Part shown: positions 1 through 5,508 of the stretch, piece after piece
Layout: the number at the start of each line of letters is the position of its first letter
How positions within the stretch are numbered: position 1 is the first letter of the stretch
NCBI GenBank assembly: GCA_003230195.1
Contig: QIHH01000010.1
Location: 1 to 7,156 of the forward strand
DNA length: 7,156 bases
Direction: 5' to 3'
Source: Gammaproteobacteria bacterium
GTDB lineage: Bacteria; Pseudomonadota; Gammaproteobacteria; SZUA-140
Position numbers and translations under genes: made by a program
Notes under the pieces: generated by a model
Database searches by the model: none
What the model saw: only the letters and a program-made list of their open reading frames with translations
Told to the model about the DNA's origin: nothing

Positions 1-659
1 GCCATAGCACCGATGAGATTGCATGGCACAGCAATGAAATCATCAATAGCCATTTAACATCAACGCCGCTAATCGCAATACATTCAGATAACGAACAGGG
101 TGGCAGCAAAATTTTCATCTATGCAAGCGATGAAGAAAACCTTTTCGCCAACACCGCTATCGCGCTTGACCAGCTCAACCTCGATATTATTGATGCGCGC
201 ATCATCACTGCAAAAAATGGCTTCACACTCAACACTTATATCGTGCTTGAGCATGATGGCCACCCGATCATGGACACCCGCCGCATCGACAACATTGGCA
301 TCACCCTAAAACGGATTATCGCTCGAGATAAATTATCAGCACTACCCACCGCACGGCGCCTGACGCGCCGCCAGAAACACTTTAACAACACCGCCACCAG
401 ACTGAATTTTTTCAGCGAACCAAACAGCGCCATCACCGTGATGGAGCTGATCACCAATGATCGTCCCGGCCTGTTATCACTCATCGGCAAGGTATTTGTG
501 GAATGCAACGTTAAAGTTCATAACGCAAAAATCGGCACCTTTGGCGAGCATGTTGAAGATATTTTTTACATTAGCGATAAAGATGAGCAGCCCATCAGTG
601 ATGTCAATCAGATTAAAGCGCTACGAAAATCACTTTTCAAAGCACTCGACAACAACTGA
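1..659 (+). CDS. glnD: GlnD C-terminus: bifunctional [protein-PII] uridylyltransferase/uridylyl-removing enzyme (5' part outside window)
   Basis: The first full codon is at position 3, leaving 218 residues before the TGA. Two ACT domains are visible. The first is at about residues 36-85 (KIFIYASDEENLFA, then IIDARI, then GFTLNTYIVLE). The second is at about residues 144-195 (VMELITNDRPGLLSLIGKVF, then NAKIGTFGEHVEDIFYISD). The DRPGLL and GE.VEDIF.I signatures are typical of the GlnD C-terminus. In this family the ACT pair senses glutamine and switches the enzyme between uridylylating PII proteins (GlnB/GlnK) under nitrogen limitation and removing UMP under nitrogen excess, in the cytoplasm. 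The N-terminal nucleotidyltransferase and HD domains must lie upstream of the window, so catalytic residues cannot be checked. The C-terminus appears intact. The next gene starts 28 nt downstream. Confidence 0.93.
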   Translation, partial: HSTDEIAWHSNEIINSHLTSTPLIAIHSDNEQGGSKIFIYASDEENLFANTAIALDQLNLDIIDARIITAKNGFTLNTYIVLEHDGHPIMDTRRIDNIGITLKRIIARDKLSALPTARRLTRRQKHFNNTATRLNFFSEPNSAITVMELITNDRPGLLSLIGKVFVECNVKVHNAKIGTFGEHVEDIFYISDKDEQPISDVNQIKALRKSLFKALDNN

Positions 660-687
660 TCAGAAAACATACGGAGCGCTAACGCAC

Positions 688-1332
688 ATGCCATCAACAC
701 CCGACAATAACCCGCCGCCATCCAACAATACAAAATTACCAGCCCTTACCTCGCTACTGAAAAATGGGAAATTACCATTAGCACTCTGCACCATCGCACT
801 GCTCATTCAGCTCGGCGGCCATGAGGCTAGCCTGTGGTTACGCTACGACCGCGAAGGGATTTTAAACGGTGAAGTGTGGCGCATTATCACAGGCCACCTG
901 GTTCATCTCGGTTGGCCACACCTGCTAATGAACCTGACTGGATTAATTCTGATCTGGTTTCTCTTTGGTCACCTCATCAAAAGCAGCAGCTGGCTGGTCA
1001 TCTGCACGATCAGCACCATCGGCATTAGCGCGGGGATGATGTGCTTCAACCCGGAGCTCAAATGGTACGTAGGTTTCTCTGGTGTTCTGCACGGTATGTT
1101 TGTCGCAGGCGCTATCGTGAGCATAAAAGCCGGTTATCGTGCGGAATTACTACTGCTGCTACTGTTAACAGGCAAACTGGCATGGGAACAGATGGTCGGC
1201 CCACTGCCCGGCAGTACCGAATTTGCAGGCGGTAATGTGATTGTCGATGCCCACCTTTATGGCGCCATCAGTGGTCTGCTCATGTCACTCGCATTGCTAA
1301 CATACCATGCCTCTCGCCGACCAGTGGCTTAA
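688..1332 (+). CDS. rrtA: Rhombosortase-like rhomboid-family intramembrane serine protease
   Basis: This 214-residue polytopic membrane protein matches the rhombosortase branch of the rhomboid family. Residues 52-82 carry RYDREGILNGEVWRIITGHL followed by VHLGWPHLLMN, the conserved loop before the second helix. The catalytic serine is S131 in GFSGVLHG and the catalytic histidine is H189 in VDAHLYGA, both inside hydrophobic segments. Characterised rhombosortases (Vibrio) cleave the GlyGly-CTERM tail of exported proteins in the inner membrane, before type II secretion. The ATG at 688 is preferred over an in-frame ATG at 457, because that start would overlap glnD by about 200 nt. A GGAG at 673-676 lies 11 nt upstream of 688. 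No GlyGly-CTERM substrate is encoded in the window. The symbol is given by family resemblance; a non-rhombosortase rhomboid is the alternative. Confidence 0.85.
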   Translation: MPSTPDNNPPPSNNTKLPALTSLLKNGKLPLALCTIALLIQLGGHEASLWLRYDREGILNGEVWRIITGHLVHLGWPHLLMNLTGLILIWFLFGHLIKSSSWLVICTISTIGISAGMMCFNPELKWYVGFSGVLHGMFVAGAIVSIKAGYRAELLLLLLLTGKLAWEQMVGPLPGSTEFAGGNVIVDAHLYGAISGLLMSLALLTYHASRRPVA

Positions 1333-1334
1333 GC

Positions 1335-1844
1335 TTGCCACTTAAACCGCAAAAATCGCTACCGATGACCGCCATCGTCGCGGTCGTTGCTATTATAATG
1401 GTTCTCAATGGCTGCGGCACCCTGCCCAATAGGTTAGACCATGCACCACCCCAGCAAGCAGGCAAAAACAACAACCCAGACAACATAAAAACACAACTCT
1501 ATGCCCAATATAACGCATGGAAAGGGGTTCGCTATCAACTAGGCGGCTTCAGTAAAAAAGGAATCGACTGCTCTGGTTTTGTCAGCATCACATTCAAAGA
1601 AAAGTTTGCTATCCCGCTTCCCAGAACCACTCAACAACAGGCTAGACAAGGCTTTGAAATTTCTCGTTCTCAGCTGAAAGCAGGTGATTTAGTCTTTTTC
1701 AAGACCGCGCCTAATGTGCGCCACGTTGGCATCTATATTGAGAACGGAAAGTTTTTACACGCTTCCACCAGCCAAGGCGTGATGATTTCAACCATCAACA
1801 GCACCTACTGGCAGAAAAGCTATTGGAAAGCGGCTCGGCTATAG
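1335..1844 (+). CDS. NlpC/P60 family lipoprotein, probable cell-wall endopeptidase
   Basis: The 169-residue product has a lipoprotein signal: a Lys-containing n-region (residues 4-7), a hydrophobic stretch (12-24) and a lipobox-like LNGC with Cys27 as the likely lipidated residue. The NlpC/P60 papain-like domain follows from about residue 55, with catalytic Cys79 in GIDCSGFV, His130 in VRHVGIYI and a third polar residue His142 in FLHAS. GDLVFFK at 117-123 is also typical. Family members such as Spr/MepS and NlpC cut stem-peptide bonds in murein, and this one would act in the periplasm, anchored to a membrane. Start choice is uncertain. TTG at 1335 supplies the basic n-region and sits 2 nt after the rhombosortase stop; ATG at 1365 would leave a signal peptide with no positive charge. 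No strong Shine-Dalgarno is seen before either, so translational coupling to the upstream gene is plausible. Confidence 0.88.
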   Translation: MPLKPQKSLPMTAIVAVVAIIMVLNGCGTLPNRLDHAPPQQAGKNNNPDNIKTQLYAQYNAWKGVRYQLGGFSKKGIDCSGFVSITFKEKFAIPLPRTTQQQARQGFEISRSQLKAGDLVFFKTAPNVRHVGIYIENGKFLHASTSQGVMISTINSTYWQKSYWKAARL

Positions 1845-1990
1845 ATAGTGCATCACAACAGCGCTTAACTAATGTTAATATCATCTTAGATGGGCGTACT
1901 GGTGGCATCGATCCGTGGCGCGAGTCCCTGTGGTGATCTATTTTTATACCAACATCGTCGCAACACTACTGGCGTAATATTGTAAACATC

Positions 1991-2848
1991 ATGACTATTA
2001 AACAAAGACAGTCCATTTTAATCACCGGTTGCTCCAGCGGCATTGGGCTATGTGTCGCAGAGGCTTTGCAGAGACGCGGCTATCAGGTCTTCGCCACGGC
2101 GCGCAAACAGGTTGATGTTAAGCGACTCAAAGAATCAGGTTTAAATGCACTGCAGCTCGACCTTGATGACAGCGACTCGATCAAACTCGCCGTTGATGCA
2201 GTATTGAGCCAGACCGATGGCAAGCTCGATGCGCTTTTTAACAACGCAGCCTATGGTCAACCCGGCGCAGTCGAAGATATCAGCCGTGAGGTGCTGCGCG
2301 CTCAATTTGAAACCAACCTGTTTGGCACCCATGAACTCACCAACCTGATCATCCCGGTGATGCGCAAACAGGGGCATGGCCGCATCATCCAGAATAGCTC
2401 GGTATTAGGGCTCGCCGCACTGCCGTTTCGAGGTGCCTACAACGCCAGCAAGTTTGCGATGGAAGGCCTCACCGACACGCTACGGCTGGAACTACGCAAC
2501 ACCAATATCCACGTCTCGCTGATCGAACCCGGCCCGATCATCAGCCGTTTCCGCGCCAACTCCTATGAGAAATTCCAGCAGACGATTGATGCCGAAAACA
2601 GCCCCTTCCGCAACGCCTACCGCGGCATGGTCACGCGGCTCACCAAGCCCGGCCCGGCAGCACCCTTTACCCTACCACCCGAAGCGGTACTTAAAAAGGT
2701 GATCCACGCACTGGAGAGCCCGCGCCCCAAGATCCGCTATTTCGTCACCGTTCCCACCTACCTCTTCGCCACCCTGCGCCGCACCCTCCCTTTTCGCGCG
2801 CTCGACTGGGTACTGGCGCGCGCATCCGGCGAAGAAAACCGCCAATAA
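1991..2848 (+). CDS. YbbO-like short-chain dehydrogenase/reductase (SDR)
   Basis: This is a complete 285-residue classical SDR with a Rossmann fold. The cofactor motif TGCSSGIG is at residues 12-19, NNAAYG at 84-89, the structural Asn at 109 (ETNLFG), the catalytic Ser at 137 (NSSVLG), and Tyr150/Lys154 in YNASK, followed by EPGPI at 179-183. The basic residue after the second strand (ATARK, 35-39) fits NADP(H) preference. The C-terminal segment FTLPPEAVLKKVIHAL followed by PRPKIRYFVT matches what I recall of E. coli YbbO, reported as an NADP-dependent aldehyde reductase. The substrate here cannot be read from sequence. The start codon follows a 146-nt gap with no clear Shine-Dalgarno or promoter. 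I see no terminator hairpin directly after the stop. The gene appears intact and is not obviously linked to its neighbours. Confidence 0.92.
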   Translation: MTIKQRQSILITGCSSGIGLCVAEALQRRGYQVFATARKQVDVKRLKESGLNALQLDLDDSDSIKLAVDAVLSQTDGKLDALFNNAAYGQPGAVEDISREVLRAQFETNLFGTHELTNLIIPVMRKQGHGRIIQNSSVLGLAALPFRGAYNASKFAMEGLTDTLRLELRNTNIHVSLIEPGPIISRFRANSYEKFQQTIDAENSPFRNAYRGMVTRLTKPGPAAPFTLPPEAVLKKVIHALESPRPKIRYFVTVPTYLFATLRRTLPFRALDWVLARASGEENRQ

Positions 2849-2937
2849 CCCAATATCATTAAGATTTTGAATATATTATAGTTTCACCCTACTGCACCGT
2901 GCTGCGCTTGCCATCAATCACAACAGTATGAGATTAT

Positions 2938-2962
2938 GCAAACGGGCTGTTTCAGCCTTTGC
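2938..2962 (+). other. Stem-loop in the leader of the candidate effector gene
   Basis: GCAAA-CG-GGCTG-TTT-CAGCC-TTTGC can fold into a 10-bp stem with a 2-nt bulge and a 3-nt loop, ending 52 nt before the ATG at 3015. It is not followed by a T-tract, so it does not look like an intrinsic terminator for the upstream SDR gene. It may affect mRNA stability or translation, or have no function. Its position supports reading this stretch as untranslated leader rather than as codons from an upstream ATG at 2928. Confidence 0.4.
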
Positions 2963-2999
2963 CATCACACGGCAACAGCGCCCATTCAAGCCCCTCATT

Positions 3000-3005
3000 G
3001 AAGGA
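3000..3005 (+). promoter_or_regulatory. Shine-Dalgarno that sets the start of the candidate effector at 3015
   Basis: GAAGGA lies 9 nt before the ATG at 3015. No comparable purine stretch precedes the in-frame ATG at 2928. It therefore favours the shorter protein beginning MARLYS, whose N-terminus aligns directly with the start of a LysM-like domain. Confidence 0.6.
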
Positions 3006-3014
3006 AAATACCCC

Positions 3015-4004
3015 ATGGCCAGACTGTATTCCATTAACAAATTCCAGAAATTGCCTGATTTTGTCGCCGAACATTGCCACGAAGTCACACCCGCGCAACA
3101 AGAAGCGGCCTGCCGGATTATTGCAAAATACAATCGTCGCCATATTAGAAACCCACTGTTAGCTAACCAATGCATCACGATCCCTGACGACCTTGCGAAA
3201 CAACTTAATAGCCGCGTGCCTCGCGCACAAGGCATTGCACCTTGGTTGAGCCACGATGATGGCCGTGCCTTAAACGCACTGTTACAACAGCACAGCGACG
3301 ACGAGATTTGGGCTCTGGAACGGTTGGTGGACTCCCTGCCCAAAAATGAGGATACCCTCAAGGCTTTTGCGGGCGGGCTGCTGGGTGCCTCCCAGATTCG
3401 AGGTAAAGCGTATCTGCGGGATCTGCAAGCGTATAACGACACCCTGGTACAGTGGAAAAACACCCCCAAACGACAGCGTAATAAAGTTGAAACTGAAATC
3501 GTGCAACCGGCCCACCAAAAACTCGACCGTGGCTATAAAAGCGAATCCAGAAGCATGGCCCGCCGTTCGCCTGCCCTGCGCAGCGTAAAACGGGGCATAC
3601 GAGCCCAGCGCCGCAGCCGCCACAGTATTGACCTCACCAATACAGAAGACGTCCTGCGCCTGAAACGCCTCTTGAAAATCGCCCGGGTGAGTGCCCTTGG
3701 TGCCATTATCATCGATACCGGACTGGTCACTCAGAAAGTAAAGCATGTTCATGAGGCGGGAGAGAATGCTGAAAAAGTGGCATATGAGGAGTATGCGGCG
3801 TTGATTGTGGGTATCGCGGCCGCCAGTGTGACAACCGTTGCTGCCGTTTATTTTTTTGGTCCAGGACTAATCATTCTTACTGTAGTCGGGGGCATTGGTG
3901 CGTTAATGGGTGCGGAAGGCGGACGTGAACTGGGGAGACGATTATATGAACAGATATCAACCTACGAGGCAACGATATCTGATGCTGCTATGAGTGCATT
4001 GTAA
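3015..4004 (+). CDS. Candidate polymorphic-toxin/effector protein: LysM-like N-terminus, glycine-zipper hydrophobic C-terminal domain
   Basis: I do not recognise a named family. The 329-residue product begins with a LysM-like unit (residues 2-58: RLYSINKF at the start, HIRNPLLANQCITIP at the end). A polar, probably helical middle follows (80-175), then a very basic linker (about 175-205, rich in Arg). The C-terminal domain (225-329) has VSALGAIIIDTGLVTQKVKHVHEAG, a hydrophobic segment 262-282, and a glycine-rich hydrophobic segment 283-303 (GPGLIILTV, then VGGIGALMGAEGG). A helical hairpin plus a glycine zipper suggests membrane insertion, as in pore-forming bacterial toxins; this is inference. 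The C-terminal domain alone is repeated downstream at 4475, and a small membrane protein follows each copy, the usual layout of toxin and immunity genes. There is no signal peptide and no secretion gene nearby, so the delivery route (for example type VI) is unknown. An upstream ATG at 2928 would add 29 residues but lacks a Shine-Dalgarno. Confidence 0.72.
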   Translation: MARLYSINKFQKLPDFVAEHCHEVTPAQQEAACRIIAKYNRRHIRNPLLANQCITIPDDLAKQLNSRVPRAQGIAPWLSHDDGRALNALLQQHSDDEIWALERLVDSLPKNEDTLKAFAGGLLGASQIRGKAYLRDLQAYNDTLVQWKNTPKRQRNKVETEIVQPAHQKLDRGYKSESRSMARRSPALRSVKRGIRAQRRSRHSIDLTNTEDVLRLKRLLKIARVSALGAIIIDTGLVTQKVKHVHEAGENAEKVAYEEYAALIVGIAAASVTTVAAVYFFGPGLIILTVVGGIGALMGAEGGRELGRRLYEQISTYEATISDAAMSAL

Positions 4005-4457
4005 TCTCAAAAATAGTGTGTTAGATATGGCATTATCATTAGAGATGAAAGCATTATTAGGGGATTTTCTAATTTTGGGCGGTATCGGTATTTGTGGATT
4101 GGTATCCATGATTTTATTCGTTATCCTGTATTTTAGGTTGACACGAAAGTATGATGTGATGTTTCCTGAATATGATCGCATCATACCACTCCCTTTTCTC
4201 ATGGGAACGGTAGTCAGAACCGGTTTGTATGCTCATCACATCGCCTTTAAAAACCTGAGTAAACATAAGCGTCATAGCATAATGCATGAAGTCACTAATC
4301 ATTATGATTTCCGCGGTAATGCGCCATTGTTCGATATTACTTTGAGCTATTTAATGGTTTTTTCCAGCTTAATTTTTCTCGCAAGTGTATTTACCTTTTA
4401 TATTCTCAAAAAAATACTTGGCATCGATTTATGAGCCTCGGCCTAGCCAGATTCAAC
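3677..4457 (+). repeat. Tandem unit 1: toxin C-terminal domain + membrane partner + trailer
   Basis: This segment is homologous along its length to 4465-5240. Homology begins at AATCGCC (3677) and is about 90% over the first ~117 nt from the GTG at 3687. It weakens across the hydrophobic core and returns strongly over the glycine zipper. It runs through the partner gene to about 24 nt past that gene's stop, where 20 of 30 aligned positions match (4428-4457 against 5211-5240) and most differences are transitions. Confidence 0.85.
4027..4434 (+). CDS. Small two-helix membrane protein, candidate immunity protein 1
   Basis: I do not recognise a named family. The 135-residue product has one hydrophobic segment at about residues 13-36, then the basic RLTRKYDVMFP. 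A mostly polar central loop of about 65 residues follows, then YDFRGNAPLFDI (93-104), a second hydrophobic segment at about 105-128 and the end GIDL. By the positive-inside rule the loop is cytoplasmic and both termini are periplasmic. It follows the candidate effector by 22 nt and has a diverged paralogue behind the second toxin-domain copy. Integral-membrane immunity proteins are known for pore-forming colicins, so an immunity role fits but is inferred. The start is uncertain: an in-frame GTG at 3994 overlaps the effector stop, and ATG 4045 matches the length of the paralogue best. The gene is AT-rich (21 of its first 60 bases are G or C), unlike acnA. Confidence 0.7.
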   Translation: MALSLEMKALLGDFLILGGIGICGLVSMILFVILYFRLTRKYDVMFPEYDRIIPLPFLMGTVVRTGLYAHHIAFKNLSKHKRHSIMHEVTNHYDFRGNAPLFDITLSYLMVFSSLIFLASVFTFYILKKILGIDL

Positions 4458-4474
4458 CGGGTGGAATCGCCTGA

Positions 4475-4807
4475 GTGAGTGCCGTTGGCGCCATTATCAT
4501 CGATACCGGGCTGGTCACTCAGAAAATAAAGCATGTCCATGAGGCGGGAGGGAATACGGAGAAAGTGGCATATGAGGAGGATGGGGCGTTGGTGGTTGGC
4601 ATATTGGGCGCGGGCTTTGCCACTGCATTTCTTGCCTCAGGACTGATTATTCTTGCTGTAGCCGGGGGCATTGGTGCATTAGTGGGTGCGGAAGGCGGAC
4701 GCTGGATTGGTGAATTGATCTATGAACAGATATCAGGTTACGAGGCGGCAATGCCAGCCGAACGGAAAAAACAGCTCTTGTCTGAGAGTGCGTTAAGTGC
4801 ACTCTAA
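4475..4807 (+). CDS. Orphan toxin C-terminal domain (truncated paralogue of the effector at 3015)
   Basis: The 110 residues align with residues 225-329 of the upstream effector. IIIDTGLVTQK, KHVHEAG, EKVAYEE, GLIIL, GGIGAL and GAEGGR are shared, and the ends YEQIS.YEA and SAL also match. The hydrophobic core differs (GILGAGFATAFLAS here), and this copy has about ten more residues near the end, including ERKKQLLSE. The reading frame begins at a GTG immediately after a TGA; that TGA aligns with the Arg224 codon (CGG) of the effector. Whether it is translated is unclear, since only a weak GGTGG lies upstream at 4460-4464. It could be a silent reservoir that recombines with the complete gene, or an expressed fragment. 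The open frame over its whole length argues against long neutral decay. Confidence 0.6.
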   Translation: MSAVGAIIIDTGLVTQKIKHVHEAGGNTEKVAYEEDGALVVGILGAGFATAFLASGLIILAVAGGIGALVGAEGGRWIGELIYEQISGYEAAMPAERKKQLLSESALSAL

Positions 4808-4839
4808 AATGTCATGGAAAATATAAGCATTCGCCGGGC

Positions 4840-5217
4840 ATGATAACATTCCTTACAATATTACTTGTTAGCGGCGGTATTGGTATATTCGTGACCATGA
4901 TTGTGCTCCCTGTGATGTACTTTCGACTGACGCGGAAATACGACCCCATGTTTCCCGACCATGCCAATTTGACCGATGGCATCTGGATACAGGGGGAGAT
5001 TAACCGTGCCGGGCGCTACATGTGGTGCATTATTCGCAAGGATTTCAGTCAGCGCAATAAGCGCATCCGTGACATAACCGGCGGGTATGATTTTCGTGGC
5101 AATGCGTCGTTGTTCGATATCATTTTATGTTATTTGATGCTTTTTTTCGGTTCAATGATGCTAGTCAGTGGTTTTACTTTTGTTATTCTGACAGAAATAT
5201 TTGGCATCGATTTCTGA
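4840..5217 (+). CDS. Small two-helix membrane protein, candidate immunity protein 2
   Basis: This 125-residue paralogue of the protein at 4027 has hydrophobic segments at about residues 4-28 and 93-118. It shares GGIGI, YFRLTRKYD.MFP, YDFRGNA.LFDI, YLM.F, FTF.IL and the ending GID followed by an aromatic or aliphatic residue. The central loop (about 40-80) is strongly diverged and two residues shorter. That is the pattern expected if the loop or its surroundings set specificity for a partner, which is inference. It starts 32 nt after the orphan toxin-domain frame. No good Shine-Dalgarno is visible. An ATG at 4814 is in another frame and meets a TGA after nine codons. Protein conservation over its full length suggests that it is functional. 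Confidence 0.68.
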   Translation: MITFLTILLVSGGIGIFVTMIVLPVMYFRLTRKYDPMFPDHANLTDGIWIQGEINRAGRYMWCIIRKDFSQRNKRIRDITGGYDFRGNASLFDIILCYLMLFFGSMMLVSGFTFVILTEIFGIDF

Positions 5218-5262
5218 ACCTTGATTTGGCCAAGTTCAGCGAACCTACCTGCTAATCATTAC

Positions 5263-5374
5263 GCTGGTTCCCATGCTCTGCGTGGGAATCCATACCACCG
5301 TAAAATACTGGCACGATATGCATTCCCATACCACAAGCACTTCCTACCGTCGCGCAGGAGCGTGAGGAACGAGC
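5263..5374 (+). repeat. REP/MITE-like palindromic repeat element
   Basis: The outer ends are imperfect inverted repeats: GCTGGTTCCCATGCTCTGCG at the left (from 5263) against the reverse complement of GCAGGAGCGTGAGGAACGAGC at the right (to 5374), with two single-base indels. The left end itself folds into a 9-bp hairpin, TTCCCATGC-TCT-GCGTGGGAA (5268-5288, one G-T pair). A nested pair, TGGGAATCCATA (5283-5294) and TATGCATTCCCA (5317-5328), is complementary with one mismatch. The TTCCCA.GC / GC.TGGGAA core resembles palindromes I recall as dispersed in many proteobacterial genomes, some mobilised by REP-associated tyrosine transposases. No transposase lies here. It may also attenuate transcription leaving the module. 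Confidence 0.65.
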
Positions 5375-5420
5375 GGCCTTACCTGAATAACATGGGCTAA
5401 TAGCTCATTTTCAGCCCCCA

Positions 5421-5454
5421 TTTCGGGTATAACCCGCTTTCGGGTATAATCAGC
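5421..5454 (+). repeat. Two 17-nt direct repeats upstream of acnA
   Basis: TTTCGGGTATAACCCGC (5421-5437) is followed directly by TTTCGGGTATAATCAGC (5438-5454), identical over the first 12 positions. The first copy contains the near-palindrome CGGGT-ATA-ACCCG (5424-5436). The second copy contains the TATAAT used in the promoter proposal for acnA. A protein binding site over the promoter is possible. Confidence 0.5.
5445..5450 (+). promoter_or_regulatory. Possible -10 element of the acnA promoter
   Basis: A consensus TATAAT lies 58 nt before the acnA ATG, and transcription would begin near 5457. The matching -35 is poor: TTTCGG at 5421-5426 with an 18-nt spacer. The element overlaps the 17-nt direct repeat, so an activator or repressor might act here. 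Confidence 0.35.
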
Positions 5455-5508
5455 GGCCAATTGAATGTAACCGACCGTATTCCATGCGGTTTTACGAGCT
5501 GAGAATAT

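Larger units (their letters stand above)
4465..5240 (+). repeat. Tandem unit 2: displaced copy of the toxin-domain/membrane-partner unit
   Basis: This is the second copy of 3677-4457, beginning about 7 nt after the first ends. It contains only the part encoding the C-terminal toxin-like domain and the partner gene. Nothing resembling the LysM-like N-terminus, the middle region or the basic linker precedes it. The left boundary is sharp: similarity stops just upstream of AATCGCC. Confidence 0.85.

Noticed and set aside
457..687. Extended start for the rhombosortase gene at ATG 457
   Set aside because: It would overlap the conserved second ACT domain of glnD in another frame, and the added residues have no family similarity.
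1845..1936. Open frame after the lipoprotein ending in DGRTGGIDPWRESLW, possibly a gene remnant
   Set aside because: It has no start codon or recognisable family, and is short enough to be chance.
1890..1985. 31-codon frame starting at ATG 1890
   Set aside because: No Shine-Dalgarno, no hydrophobic or conserved pattern, and it ends just before the SDR start.
2928..3014. 29-residue N-terminal extension of the effector from ATG 2928
   Set aside because: No Shine-Dalgarno, a hairpin lies within it, and the better-supported ATG 3015 begins directly at the LysM-like domain.
2918..3469. 183-residue reverse-strand frame opposite the effector
   Set aside because: Shadow of the forward gene: low-complexity Cys/Ser/Arg-rich translation without any domain, while the forward frame has a Shine-Dalgarno and a paralogue.
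5421..5454. CRISPR-like repeat
   Set aside because: There are only two adjacent 17-nt copies with no spacer and no cas genes.
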